A stretch of DNA of 45,864 nt from an uncultured Porphyromonadaceae bacterium (GCA_947567425.1 CANOLV010000022.1:1-45864), one strand, 5' to 3'. Shown: positions 7,157 to 16,419, counted from the first letter of the stretch. The notes: a model not told the origin generated them from the letters alone. Numbers and translations: made by a program.

Positions 7157-9460
7157 ATGAAAAACTTAAAATCCATAGACCGCAATACTCCGGCTATATC
7201 AGTATGCATGCCGGTATATAACCGACATGAATATATCGGAGATTGCATCGAAAGCATTCTTTCCCAAACATTCACGGACTTTGAAATAGTAATAGTCGAC
7301 GACGGCTCGACCGACGACACGTGCGATATAATCGAATCATACTGCGACCCAAGAATCAGGCTGATCAGAAATCGCCATAATTTCATTGAATCGTCAAACA
7401 TGACCCTTAACCTCGCACGAGCAAAATACATAGCACGCATGGACTCCGACGACATAATGATGCCCGACAGACTAAAAATCCAATATGCCTACATGGAGTC
7501 GCACCCGGAAACAGACATTCTCGGAGGAAGTCGCATCATTATCGGAGAATCAGACATGGAATATGTTAATGATTACGACGGTGATGTCACTCCCGCCATT
7601 CTACATAAACAATGTTGTCTTTCGCACCCTACCGTGATGATGCGTACGGATAGCGTTCGCAAAGCAAATCTGCAATATGAACAAAACAGCATATACTCCG
7701 AAGACTATCTCATGTGGATCCGCGCCATCATAGCTGGACTTACAATCAAAAACGTACCTGATATATTGGTAAAATACAGAGTCTCAAAAAGCCAGGTGAG
7801 TATAGCTCACTACTATACCCAAAGCAAAGGCTGTCGGTTCGCACAGAATCTTCTTGGGCGCTGGATGGGGCGCCGTGAAGAAGAAAAGTATGAATCTGCA
7901 AAAGCAACATATACGGCAGCTCCCACAAGCAATAATATATGTGTAGTAATCCCATTCTACAACGACGGCGAGGCAGTGGTCGATACAGTGGCACGCATAA
8001 GAAAGCAAGCCGGCGACGAAATAGACATAATCGTAGTCAACGACCAGTCAAATGACGGATTCCCCTACTTTGACAGATTCGCTCCATTCAGAGTACGCTA
8101 TCTTTACAGTAAAGAACATGTCGGTACGTGTCGGTGCATCGACATGGCCGCGAGACATACTTCGGCCGACGTTTTGGTTTATGTCAATCCACACTACAGC
8201 CTGAAAGGCCAAGAATGGCTCAAATATGCATGCGATGTAATAAAACGTCACCGGGCTGCATTTCTTGCATTTAGACCCCTGCAATACGGTGGAGACAAAG
8301 AATTTCTGTTTGAAAAGCTATCCTGCGAAAACGATACTCTAATTCTCACCGGAGGCATGCAGTCTGAAGTTGTGTCGCTATACAGCGGAGCATGGGCCGT
8401 AGCCCGCGAACATTGGAATCTGTTCAGTGAACTTACCAGTCTTACAAAACCGATTAACGACATCGGCTACATCATCCGTGCCGCATACAATTTCGGAAGC
8501 GAGATGCTTTTGTCAAATACTGGATTCTTGCGCAAGCTCTCGGACGACATCTCAGCATACATGCCCACTAAGGAAGAAATCATATACAACTATCTATTGG
8601 TCGCCAACACGACATTGACGACCATCGAAAAGTGTTTTGAACATTCCCTTTGGCTTGCGCACGACAAATTCCGTTATCATATAGCATCAATGATGATCAA
8701 CGAGGACTCCGAGATTATAGCCTCGGTGCGACGCAAGTTTAATCCACGGCCGGACAGACTGATATACTTCAATACAGACAAGCGGTGTCATGACATACTG
8801 AATCCGGAATTGCTCCACACCATAGCCAAAACCATCGAAGGCATACAGCCGGACAACTATGGACTGTACCATGGATTAACGGCTGGATTGATATGGACAG
8901 GCATCTACAATACTCTTGTTTCAGACAGTCCTTACAAACCGCTTGAAGAAAAATTCTCAGACATACTTTTCAATGCAATCACATCAGAGAGTATGACCGT
9001 AGATTTTCGCAACGGCGCATCAGGCATAGGTTATGCACTTATGGTTCTTGAAGCCACTACGGGCGAAGGCTACGATCAGATGTTACAGGCCATTGACAGA
9101 ATTATCGGACACCACGCAGATACCGTCCGCGGAGACGACTTCAGCAACGGAACCGGCGGACTACTTGCGTATCTGTGCCGTCGCATAGACAAAGGTTTCG
9201 ATGAGGCATTTCTTCAGGCCATGGACAAGGAATGCATCCGTCTGCTGAACAATTCGGCAGAACAGCTGACCAACTACTATGCGATGCTCTACATGACGGC
9301 GAGAAACAGACAGTCGCCCATACGCGAGCTTGACCTCTATTGGATGCAGACACCGGACTACATACCCGATAACAGCGGGTTCTGGAGACTGACCATGAAC
9401 GACGGAGTGTTAGGGACATCGATGAAAGCCATGATAAACGACATACAACATAAAAAATAA
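7157..9460 (+). CDS. Three-part glycosyltransferase: GT2 - degenerate GT2 - LanC-like C-terminal domain
   Basis: A 767-residue protein with no signal peptide. Residues ~10-235 are a GT-A family 2 glycosyltransferase, with ISVCMPVYNRHEYIGDCIES, VDDGSTDDT and the metal-binding D-rich motif RMDSDDIMMPDRL. Residues ~257-480 start a second GT2-like fold (CVVIPFYNDGEAVVDTVARI, VVNDQSNDG), but at the DxD position it reads VNPHYSL, so this copy may be inactive. Residues ~565-760 show glycine-containing helical repeats (GLYHGLTAGL, FRNGASGIGYAL, FSNGTGGLLAYL, NDGVLGTSM) like the alpha-toroid of LanC proteins. LanC's Trp-Cys and Cys-His zinc ligands are not visible. It sits between the UDP-xylose synthase and the radical SAM gene with spacings of 3 and 8 bases. 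I infer peptide glycosylation, perhaps on cysteine as in SunS-type glycocin enzymes, with the C-terminus binding the substrate. Confidence 0.7.
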   Translation: MKNLKSIDRNTPAISVCMPVYNRHEYIGDCIESILSQTFTDFEIVIVDDGSTDDTCDIIESYCDPRIRLIRNRHNFIESSNMTLNLARAKYIARMDSDDIMMPDRLKIQYAYMESHPETDILGGSRIIIGESDMEYVNDYDGDVTPAILHKQCCLSHPTVMMRTDSVRKANLQYEQNSIYSEDYLMWIRAIIAGLTIKNVPDILVKYRVSKSQVSIAHYYTQSKGCRFAQNLLGRWMGRREEEKYESAKATYTAAPTSNNICVVIPFYNDGEAVVDTVARIRKQAGDEIDIIVVNDQSNDGFPYFDRFAPFRVRYLYSKEHVGTCRCIDMAARHTSADVLVYVNPHYSLKGQEWLKYACDVIKRHRAAFLAFRPLQYGGDKEFLFEKLSCENDTLILTGGMQSEVVSLYSGAWAVAREHWNLFSELTSLTKPINDIGYIIRAAYNFGSEMLLSNTGFLRKLSDDISAYMPTKEEIIYNYLLVANTTLTTIEKCFEHSLWLAHDKFRYHIASMMINEDSEIIASVRRKFNPRPDRLIYFNTDKRCHDILNPELLHTIAKTIEGIQPDNYGLYHGLTAGLIWTGIYNTLVSDSPYKPLEEKFSDILFNAITSESMTVDFRNGASGIGYALMVLEATTGEGYDQMLQAIDRIIGHHADTVRGDDFSNGTGGLLAYLCRRIDKGFDEAFLQAMDKECIRLLNNSAEQLTNYYAMLYMTARNRQSPIRELDLYWMQTPDYIPDNSGFWRLTMNDGVLGTSMKAMINDIQHKK

Positions 9461-9468
9461 AATTTGCC

Positions 9469-10782
9469 ATGAAACTGAATAAATATACCAATTTCGTCAC
9501 TATTGAGGGTGACGATTATCTGTTCAATCTCGCCAACGAGCGCATATTATACCTCGTTCCGGAACTGACCCGTATTGTAAAAGAGCTTAACGGAGACATA
9601 GCTGAACTAAGCGCAATCCATCCTGAACTTTACAATGCCATGGTGCGCGACGAAATGATTACGCCACGCCATACAGACGACACGGAAGCATTTGTCGACG
9701 ACCAACTGCGTGCAGAAGCCGAATCGCGCAGATTTGGAATGACCATAAACCCTACGCTCGACTGTAACATGCGATGCTGGTATTGCTACGAGAAACACGC
9801 GACCTCGCGTATGAGTGCCGAGACATTGGAGCGTATCGTCAGACTTATCCAAAACAAGGCGCAAAGCGATGATATCGATCAGTTGAGCGTGTCGTTTTTC
9901 GGAGGCGAACCATTGCTTTACTTCAAAGATACGGTATATCCAATTCTGAGCCGTGCATCCGAGATATGCCGTTCAGAAGGAGTCGGTTTCGACAGCTCCT
10001 TCACCACCAATGCCGTGCTACTCACACGTCAAGTCCTCGACAGGATCAACGCTATTGAGGGCATTGGCAGGCCGCATTTCCAGATTACGCTCGACGGCAA
10101 CCGTTTTTTCCATAACCAAACACGCATATATGCCGACCGCAGACCCACATTCGACATAATATTCAATAATATGCGCTATGCGCTCGAATCTGGCAACAGG
10201 GTTGGACTGAGGTTCAACTACACCGATAAGAATATCGAATCGTTCATTGACGTTTACGACGAACTGATGACGTTGCCCCCTGAACTGCTGAAAAATTTGC
10301 ACTGCAGCTTCCAGCAGATATGGCAAAACAAGCAGGAAGGCATTAGAGCCAAGAAACGCGCCGCCGAACTTACAGCAAAGTTTCAGGCCACCGGACTGAC
10401 ATCGGAATGCGATTCGATATACCACCGCCATGTATGTTATGCCGACAGACCCGACCATGTATCAATCAACTATAACGGCGATGTATTCAAATGCACAGCC
10501 CGCGACTATTCTCCTGAACGACGTGAAGGTGTGATTTGTGAGGACGGAACCATCAAATGGAATCAGAAATACCATGACCGCATGACAATACGGTTTTCCA
10601 ATCCGGCATGTCGTAAGTGCCGGGTAATGCCCTTATGCAATGGACACTGCACACAAAGCAAACTCGAAAGTGCATCACACACCAAATGCTATCTCAATCG
10701 TTCGGAAGATGACAAAGACCGTCTGATTCATCATCGTCTTTATGAACTGGTCTATAAACATAAGTATGTAGAGCCTTGCTGA
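9469..10782 (+). CDS. Radical SAM/SPASM peptide maturase
   Basis: A 437-residue cytoplasmic enzyme predicted to modify the cysteine-rich precursor encoded just downstream. The N-terminal ~90 residues form a small domain common in SPASM maturases and are probably involved in substrate contact. The SAM-cleaving cluster motif is C99-x3-C103-x2-C106 in LDCNMRCWYCYEKH, followed by FFGGEPLL. The SPASM domain is canonical: C323-x13-G-x4-C342, then C381-x2-C384-x5-C390-x3-C394 and C407, enough for two auxiliary [4Fe-4S] clusters. Enzymes of this build make thioether or C-C cross-links in RiPPs, or act as sulfatase activators. The Gly-Gly precursor 61 bases downstream argues for RiPP maturation. The bond type formed cannot be told from sequence. 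Confidence 0.88.
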   Translation: MKLNKYTNFVTIEGDDYLFNLANERILYLVPELTRIVKELNGDIAELSAIHPELYNAMVRDEMITPRHTDDTEAFVDDQLRAEAESRRFGMTINPTLDCNMRCWYCYEKHATSRMSAETLERIVRLIQNKAQSDDIDQLSVSFFGGEPLLYFKDTVYPILSRASEICRSEGVGFDSSFTTNAVLLTRQVLDRINAIEGIGRPHFQITLDGNRFFHNQTRIYADRRPTFDIIFNNMRYALESGNRVGLRFNYTDKNIESFIDVYDELMTLPPELLKNLHCSFQQIWQNKQEGIRAKKRAAELTAKFQATGLTSECDSIYHRHVCYADRPDHVSINYNGDVFKCTARDYSPERREGVICEDGTIKWNQKYHDRMTIRFSNPACRKCRVMPLCNGHCTQSKLESASHTKCYLNRSEDDKDRLIHHRLYELVYKHKYVEPC

Positions 10783-10843
10783 AAGAATTGCCACATAGAG
10801 CGTTGGCATATATTCTCAATATTTAATTAAAAAAGATTTTCAA

Positions 10844-11128
10844 ATGAAAAAAGAAGAAAAGACCTTAAAGGTATTTATGGAGAGCATTCCGGCACTTGAA
10901 AAGTCGGAACTTGGAGTGCTGCGTGGAGGTTTTGGCGCTATTCATGGCGGTGGTATAAGTGACCCGATGGGAAATGGCAATTGCGGTATAAACTGCGGTT
11001 GTACTAACAATGGTTGTAACAGTGACTGTAACGACAATTGCGGTATAAACTGCGGTTGCGAAAACCCTTATTGCCATTTGATTAAACCCCAAAATGGAGA
11101 TTACGATTTAGCACTGTCATTCATGTAA
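10844..11128 (+). CDS. Cysteine-rich RiPP precursor with Gly-Gly leader
   Basis: A 94-residue peptide, the presumed substrate of the cluster. The leader (residues 1-29) is charged and helical and ends LEKSELGVLRGG, a classical double-glycine cleavage site for a C39 peptidase such as the one at 14221. The core (30-94) begins with a Gly-rich stretch and holds nine cysteines at 47, 51, 53, 58, 62, 66, 70, 72 and 77. C47-C58 and C66-C77 are two copies of CGINCGCxNxxC (CX3CXCX4C), 19 residues apart, with C62 midway. A 17-residue cysteine-free tail follows. The layout resembles Bacteroidales Gly-Gly precursors associated with radical SAM enzymes, but I do not recognise this core. The start ATG precedes a lysine/glutamate-rich leader. 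An AT-rich spacer lies upstream and a long hairpin downstream. Confidence 0.85.
   Translation: MKKEEKTLKVFMESIPALEKSELGVLRGGFGAIHGGGISDPMGNGNCGINCGCTNNGCNSDCNDNCGINCGCENPYCHLIKPQNGDYDLALSFM
10978..11058 (+). repeat. Internal duplication in the precursor core
   Basis: A 24-base sequence occurs identically at 10978-11001 and 11035-11058, 57 bases (19 codons) apart and in frame. It encodes the shared NCGINCGC segment of the two cysteine modules. Identity at the DNA level points to a recent duplication or gene conversion. Confidence 0.9.
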
Positions 11129-11134
11129 CCCAAA

Positions 11135-11170
11135 TTTATCGGAGTCCGAAAAATTTCGGACTCCGATAAA
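11135..11170 (+). terminator. Long perfect hairpin after the precursor gene
   Basis: A 16-bp uninterrupted stem (11135-11150 with 11155-11170) closes a 4-base AAAT loop, starting 6 bases after the precursor stop. It is not followed by a T run (TCAAGACAAA follows). It may be a terminator, or an mRNA-stabilising or processing structure that keeps precursor message more abundant than the downstream transport genes. Confidence 0.65.
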
Positions 11171-11271
11171 TCAAGACAAATAATAACATCTCAACTAAAA
11201 CCATATTTACTAAAATAATTCAATGTGTTTTTAATCAAATTACAATAATTGTATAACCAATCCATATCTGT

Positions 11272-14190
11272 ATGAAAAAGCTCGCGCTGATCTTTATAAC
11301 CATTTTATCGCTTTCTACAATAAATGTATTCGCGCATATCACGTCTGACAAAAAAATAATCGGACAGTTCAGAGGTGTTCCGGTCAATTCAATAACCAAA
11401 ATTCCAATCAATGACCCTAAAATGAAAATATTGCTGGTCAAGCAAACCGGCGAACTTATCGACAGCACCGGGACATATAAAAATCAAGTTGGGGGAAAAG
11501 ACTTTGTAGAATTCTGTACGTACGTATATGAAACCGGCGATTATAAACTGATATTTATCCACGAGGATTACGACACAACGCGTATTAATGTAAAATTTGA
11601 CGGGAAAAAGAAATACAAGGAATTAGGGGGTATCTCCGTTCGAAAATTGACCCGCGCCGAAAAAGGCGTGAAACTTGGAGAAGTTGTTGTTGCGGCCACA
11701 AAGGTCAAATTCTACAACAAGGGGGACACCATAGTATACGATGCCGACGCATTTCAGTTGTCAAGCGGTTCGATGCTTGACGGGCTTATCGAACAGCTTC
11801 CCGGAGCCGAGCTACACGATGACGGACGTATAAGCGTCAATGGGAAGTTTGTACAGGAGATTCTTCTAAACGGCAAGGATTTCTTCAAAGGCAACAATCA
11901 GGTGGCTCTTGAAAATCTACCGGCCTACATGGTTAAAAATGTTGAAGTCTATGACAAACAGAGCGATGAAAGTCGCTATGCGGGTATGAAGATGGACGAA
12001 GGGACATTCGTGATGAACATAAAACTGAAAAAGGACTATCAGGAAGGTTGGCTGGCTAACGCCGAAGCCGGAGGAGGCACCAAAGAACGCTATATGGGAC
12101 GCGCTTTCGCACTGCGCTTCTCCCCCACCTCGCGAGTATCGCTGTTCGGCAACATCAACAACATCAGCGACACACGCAAGCCCGGGCGCAACGGCGACTG
12201 GTCGCCTGCTGACCTGACCAACGGACTCGCTACCACCAAAAACGGTGGCATAGACTACAACCTGTTTGACCAACAAAAAACCTATGACATAAACGGCAAC
12301 GTACAAGCGACCTACACGGAAGGACTGTATGATGCACGGACGAGCACTCAGAACTTCCTGACATCAGGCGACACTTATGGACGAGGATGGAGCCGATCGG
12401 AAAATAATAACTTCAAACTAAATACCAACCACCAACTTGAATATTTCTTCGGTCCCGGAACCAGTGAACGCAGTATCATACGACTAAACCTTCAGGCAAA
12501 TTACAATAAATTTGACCGAAAGACCGGAAGTGTCAACGGACTGTTTGACTCGCATCCTGACGACATATACAATCTACGCGACAGCATACTACAGAACCAC
12601 TTAACAAAAATACCGTGGGTCAATACTTCTGTACGCAGCTACCGCTCCAAAGGCAATGATCTCACCACTGCAGGAAACTTTATGATATTCTATTCCGATA
12701 CAAACTACGACATGTCGTATAGATTTGACATCGGAGGCTCCTATAAAAATTCAACAGACAATATTGACGACATGTACCATATACAGTTCAGGCAAGCACC
12801 GCAAAATGCAGAAAAAAGACAGAATAATTCACCTTTGGACAGGTATTCATATTTCGCCAAAGTTGCGCTTTTTATTATTCCGGACAGAGATTGGCGCATA
12901 TATCCAGCCTATGAATTCAGGAAAACCTACTCGCATACCACAAGTGACTGGTATGTACTTGATCAAAACGAAGAAGGTCGGAATTCATTAATGCTACCGT
13001 CGATGAGAAACTCTATGGTTAATATGTTAGACTCCGAAAACAGCTATGATATGGGAGTACATTCCCAGAGCCATAAGATAGGAGTAGGATTCGTGCATAA
13101 TATGTCAAACTCCACAAAAGATTCTCAAAAAAAATGGTCTGTCAACATGAACTTGACTCTATCAGCCACCTATCGTATAGACAATATATTCTTTAATGGG
13201 GCAAAAACCATATCGAAAAAAAGAGAAAAATGGCTACCGAGTCCGGAATTTTCTTTGACATGGAATACTCCGGGATCTAACAACTATTTTTATCTGATAT
13301 ATCAGATGTTGCCTGAAACGCCAGATTTTCTCAACCTCATAGATGTTGAATTCACATCCGACCCCCTGAACATACGCACTGGTAATCCGAACTTACGGAA
13401 TACAATCCACCATAAAGTGCAATTTAACTATATGGCACGTCAGTGGGCCTTTAAAAAGCAGATAAATCTGTCTGTTCAAGCGGGCATATCGGTATGGAAC
13501 AACGGTCTATCAATGGGATACACCTATGATCCTAATCTCGGAATCCGTCACTATCGCCCAGAGAACATACAAGGTAACTGGTGGGCATGGTGCTACGGAT
13601 TGCTAACACTGCCTTTGACTCATGACAAACGGTTAACGCTCGGCACCTACACACGTGCCGACATCAGCGAGGCGGCAGACTTTGTAGGAATCGGAGACCA
13701 AACTTCTACGCAAAAACAGATTGTCCACAGTGACCAGTTTATGGAAAATCTATCGTTAAATTACTCTATTGGTAAATTTAAAGTAGGAATTAACGGGAGC
13801 ATACAGTATAAGCATGGTACAGCAAACACCAGATCATTCCAATCTATTAACGCAACCGAATTCCAATATGGGCTGACCGGTTTGGTAAAATTGCCGTTGA
13901 GCATTGAATTTGCCACTGATATAAAGATGTTCAGCCGCCGAGGATACTCCAACTCGTCGATGAACACCGACGACCTGGTGTGGAACGCCCGCCTGTCGAA
14001 AAGCGTCATGAACGGCAACCTCACATTCGCCGTCGATGCCTTCGACATCCTGCACAACCTCTCAAACATACGCTATGACCTCGACGGCCAGGGACGCACC
14101 GAGACATGGGTCAACTGCATCCCGCGCTACGTGATGGTCAAAGCCATATATCGACTCAACATACAGCCCCGAAAACGCTCGGCCAACTAA
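11272..14190 (+). CDS. TonB-dependent receptor-like outer membrane beta-barrel of the RiPP cluster
   Basis: A 972-residue outer membrane protein. It has a Sec signal peptide (MKKLALIFITILSLSTINVFA), a carboxypeptidase-regulatory-like beta domain to about residue 135, and a plug-like region (about 145-245: LGEVVVAATKV, SMLDGLIEQLPGAEL, VEVYDKQSDESRY). A long barrel full of alternating aromatic strands fills the rest. This matches the Bacteroidota OMP_b-brl_3 / TonB-receptor group, whose members take up or pass large solutes. No SusD partner is present, so it is not a glycan-utilisation pair. Its place between precursor and exporter suggests it moves the mature peptide across the outer membrane, or is the peptide's receptor. 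Base composition is mosaic along the gene. Confidence 0.8.
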   Translation: MKKLALIFITILSLSTINVFAHITSDKKIIGQFRGVPVNSITKIPINDPKMKILLVKQTGELIDSTGTYKNQVGGKDFVEFCTYVYETGDYKLIFIHEDYDTTRINVKFDGKKKYKELGGISVRKLTRAEKGVKLGEVVVAATKVKFYNKGDTIVYDADAFQLSSGSMLDGLIEQLPGAELHDDGRISVNGKFVQEILLNGKDFFKGNNQVALENLPAYMVKNVEVYDKQSDESRYAGMKMDEGTFVMNIKLKKDYQEGWLANAEAGGGTKERYMGRAFALRFSPTSRVSLFGNINNISDTRKPGRNGDWSPADLTNGLATTKNGGIDYNLFDQQKTYDINGNVQATYTEGLYDARTSTQNFLTSGDTYGRGWSRSENNNFKLNTNHQLEYFFGPGTSERSIIRLNLQANYNKFDRKTGSVNGLFDSHPDDIYNLRDSILQNHLTKIPWVNTSVRSYRSKGNDLTTAGNFMIFYSDTNYDMSYRFDIGGSYKNSTDNIDDMYHIQFRQAPQNAEKRQNNSPLDRYSYFAKVALFIIPDRDWRIYPAYEFRKTYSHTTSDWYVLDQNEEGRNSLMLPSMRNSMVNMLDSENSYDMGVHSQSHKIGVGFVHNMSNSTKDSQKKWSVNMNLTLSATYRIDNIFFNGAKTISKKREKWLPSPEFSLTWNTPGSNNYFYLIYQMLPETPDFLNLIDVEFTSDPLNIRTGNPNLRNTIHHKVQFNYMARQWAFKKQINLSVQAGISVWNNGLSMGYTYDPNLGIRHYRPENIQGNWWAWCYGLLTLPLTHDKRLTLGTYTRADISEAADFVGIGDQTSTQKQIVHSDQFMENLSLNYSIGKFKVGINGSIQYKHGTANTRSFQSINATEFQYGLTGLVKLPLSIEFATDIKMFSRRGYSNSSMNTDDLVWNARLSKSVMNGNLTFAVDAFDILHNLSNIRYDLDGQGRTETWVNCIPRYVMVKAIYRLNIQPRKRSAN

Positions 14191-14220
14191 CCGACTCAAA
14201 AGCGTCAACCACGACTCAGT

Positions 14221-16419
14221 ATGGACAGATTCCCGTTCATCAAACAGAAGGACTCAATGCAGTGCGGAGTAGCATGCCTGGCAATGATATGCCGCCACTT
14301 CGGACGGACATATTCGATCGGCATGCTATCAAAGCTCTGCTTCGCCACAGCCGAAGGAGTGTCGATGCTCGGGATAAACGACGCGGCCGAAAAACTCGGA
14401 CTCTCGACAGCGGCTACACGCATGACAGCCGAGCAACTCGCCTCGGCACCGACACCATGCATACTGCATTGGAACCAAAACCATTTCACTGTGCTGTATA
14501 AAGTGAGCCGGAGAGGCGACCGCTATCATATAGCGGATCCTGCAAAGGGAAAAATAGCTTATTCGCGAAAAGAGTTCGAGAGCAGATGGCTAAGCACCGC
14601 GGACAACGACGGAGAACGCAAAGGTATAGCAATGTTCTTTCAGCCTACAGAGGAGTTCCGTTCGCGCCTCGAAGTCGACGACGTTCCGGAAAAGCGTTCA
14701 TTCAAATTCCTGATGGGTTATCTGAGACAATACCGGCGGTATTTTCTGCAGATAGTGGCCGGATTGCTTCTCGGAAGCCTAATGCAACTTGTGATGCCTT
14801 TTATGACACAAGCCATCGTTGATGTTGGAATAAAGCATAGCGACATAGGCTTCATTTGGCTCATATTGCTTGGAGAAATGATGATCGTGTTCGGACGCAC
14901 GGCAACAGACTTCATACGCCGTTGGCTTATGATGCACATCTCGATGCGCATAAACATATCGCTCGTAAGCGACTTCTTCATCAAACTACTGAGGCTACCT
15001 ATGTCGTTTTTCGACACCAAGCTTATGGGCGACCTTATACAGCGAATGGGCGACCACGGGAGAGTGCAATCGTTTCTGACCTCACAGACATTGGGAATAG
15101 CATTTTCAATGTTCAATTTCGTAGTTTTCGGCATAGTGTTATTCATCTACAGCAAGGTCATATTCAGCGTGTTCCTGATCGGAAGCCTGATATACGGAAG
15201 TTGGTCGGCATTGTTCCTGAAACGCAGAAAAATACTTGACTACGAACTATTCGAAAAGCAGGCAGTCAACCAAAACAAGACATATCAGTTCATAACTTCC
15301 ATGCAGGAAATAAAACTTCAGGACTGCGAACGGCGCAGACGCTGGGAATGGGAGGATGTGCAGGCCGACATGTTTGTCGTGCAGATGAAATCGCTCAGAC
15401 TGCAACAAGCACAAGAAGCGGGAAGCATCTTCATAAACGAGGTCAAAAATATACTCATCACCGTATTCGCCGCCACTGCCGTAATCGACGGACAGATAAC
15501 CCTGGGAGCCATGCTTGCCGTACAATACATCGTAGGACAGCTCAACAGCCCTGTGTCGCAGTTGATGGGATTTATATATTCACTTCAGGACGTGAAGATA
15601 TCGCTTGAGCGAATAAACGAAATTCACGAAAGTCAGGACGAAGAGAGTCCAGACAACAATACCATGGAGTTATCGGATAGTCATTCGATACAGTTGGAGA
15701 ATGTCAGGTTTAAATATGACCCCCACAGTCTCAACGACATCATAGACGGGGTAAGCTTTAAAGTCCCGGAAGGAAAAACAACCGCCATTGTGGGAGCCTC
15801 AGGAAGTGGCAAGACAACATTGATCAAGCTTATGCTCGGCTACTATCCAGTGTCGTCGGGAACACTGACAATAGGAGGCAAGGCTATCGGCCGCTATAAC
15901 ATGAAATGGTGGCGCAGACAGTGCGGAGTAGTGATGCAGGATGGAGTGATATTCTCGGAATCGATAGCCCGAAATATAGCCGTTGACGACGGCGAAATTG
16001 ACAGTAACCGACTCGAACAGGCAGCCCGGATAGCATGCATCCACGAATATGTCATGAGTCTGCCCCTGCGCTACGATACAATAATCGGACGCGATGGCGC
16101 AGGACTCAGCCAAGGTCAGAAGCAACGCATCTTGATAGCCAGAGCCGTATACAAAAATCCACAATTTATATTTCTCGATGAAGCAACTAATTCGCTGGAT
16201 GCAAAAAATGAAAGCATGATAGTGGACAACCTGACGGAATTTTACCGGGGACGTACAGTGGTTATTGTGGCCCACAGACTGTCAACAGTGAAAAATGCCG
16301 ACTTAATAATAGTGCTTGACCATGGAAGGATAGTCGAATCTGGCAACCACGACTCACTTATACGCGATAAAGGATCATATTATAATCTTGTAAAAAATCA
16401 ACTCGAACTTGGAGACTGA
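14221..16419 (+). CDS. Peptidase-containing ABC transporter (C39 peptidase - TMD - NBD)
   Basis: A 732-residue PCAT that should cut the leader after Gly-Gly and export the core across the inner membrane. The C39 cysteine peptidase is at residues 1-~130, with catalytic C15 in DSMQCGVACLAM, H88 in NQNHFTVLYKV and D106 in HIADPAKGK, so all three catalytic positions are present. About five or six membrane segments occupy ~165-455. The ATPase domain has Walker A GASGSGKTT from 525, signature LSQGQKQR from 629, Walker B IFLDEATNSLD and H-loop VAHRLS. It lies 30 bases after the barrel gene and overlaps the next short gene. A full-length HlyD adaptor would normally be encoded next; only a fragment is. 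Confidence 0.93.
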   Translation: MDRFPFIKQKDSMQCGVACLAMICRHFGRTYSIGMLSKLCFATAEGVSMLGINDAAEKLGLSTAATRMTAEQLASAPTPCILHWNQNHFTVLYKVSRRGDRYHIADPAKGKIAYSRKEFESRWLSTADNDGERKGIAMFFQPTEEFRSRLEVDDVPEKRSFKFLMGYLRQYRRYFLQIVAGLLLGSLMQLVMPFMTQAIVDVGIKHSDIGFIWLILLGEMMIVFGRTATDFIRRWLMMHISMRINISLVSDFFIKLLRLPMSFFDTKLMGDLIQRMGDHGRVQSFLTSQTLGIAFSMFNFVVFGIVLFIYSKVIFSVFLIGSLIYGSWSALFLKRRKILDYELFEKQAVNQNKTYQFITSMQEIKLQDCERRRRWEWEDVQADMFVVQMKSLRLQQAQEAGSIFINEVKNILITVFAATAVIDGQITLGAMLAVQYIVGQLNSPVSQLMGFIYSLQDVKISLERINEIHESQDEESPDNNTMELSDSHSIQLENVRFKYDPHSLNDIIDGVSFKVPEGKTTAIVGASGSGKTTLIKLMLGYYPVSSGTLTIGGKAIGRYNMKWWRRQCGVVMQDGVIFSESIARNIAVDDGEIDSNRLEQAARIACIHEYVMSLPLRYDTIIGRDGAGLSQGQKQRILIARAVYKNPQFIFLDEATNSLDAKNESMIVDNLTEFYRGRTVVIVAHRLSTVKNADLIIVLDHGRIVESGNHDSLIRDKGSYYNLVKNQLELGD

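Noticed and set aside
6197-9460. Reading the SDR and GT as part of a capsule or O-antigen locus
   Set aside because: No flippase, polymerase, or other sugar-transfer genes are nearby, and the tight spacing to the radical SAM gene favours the peptide cluster; it remains the main alternative for these two genes.
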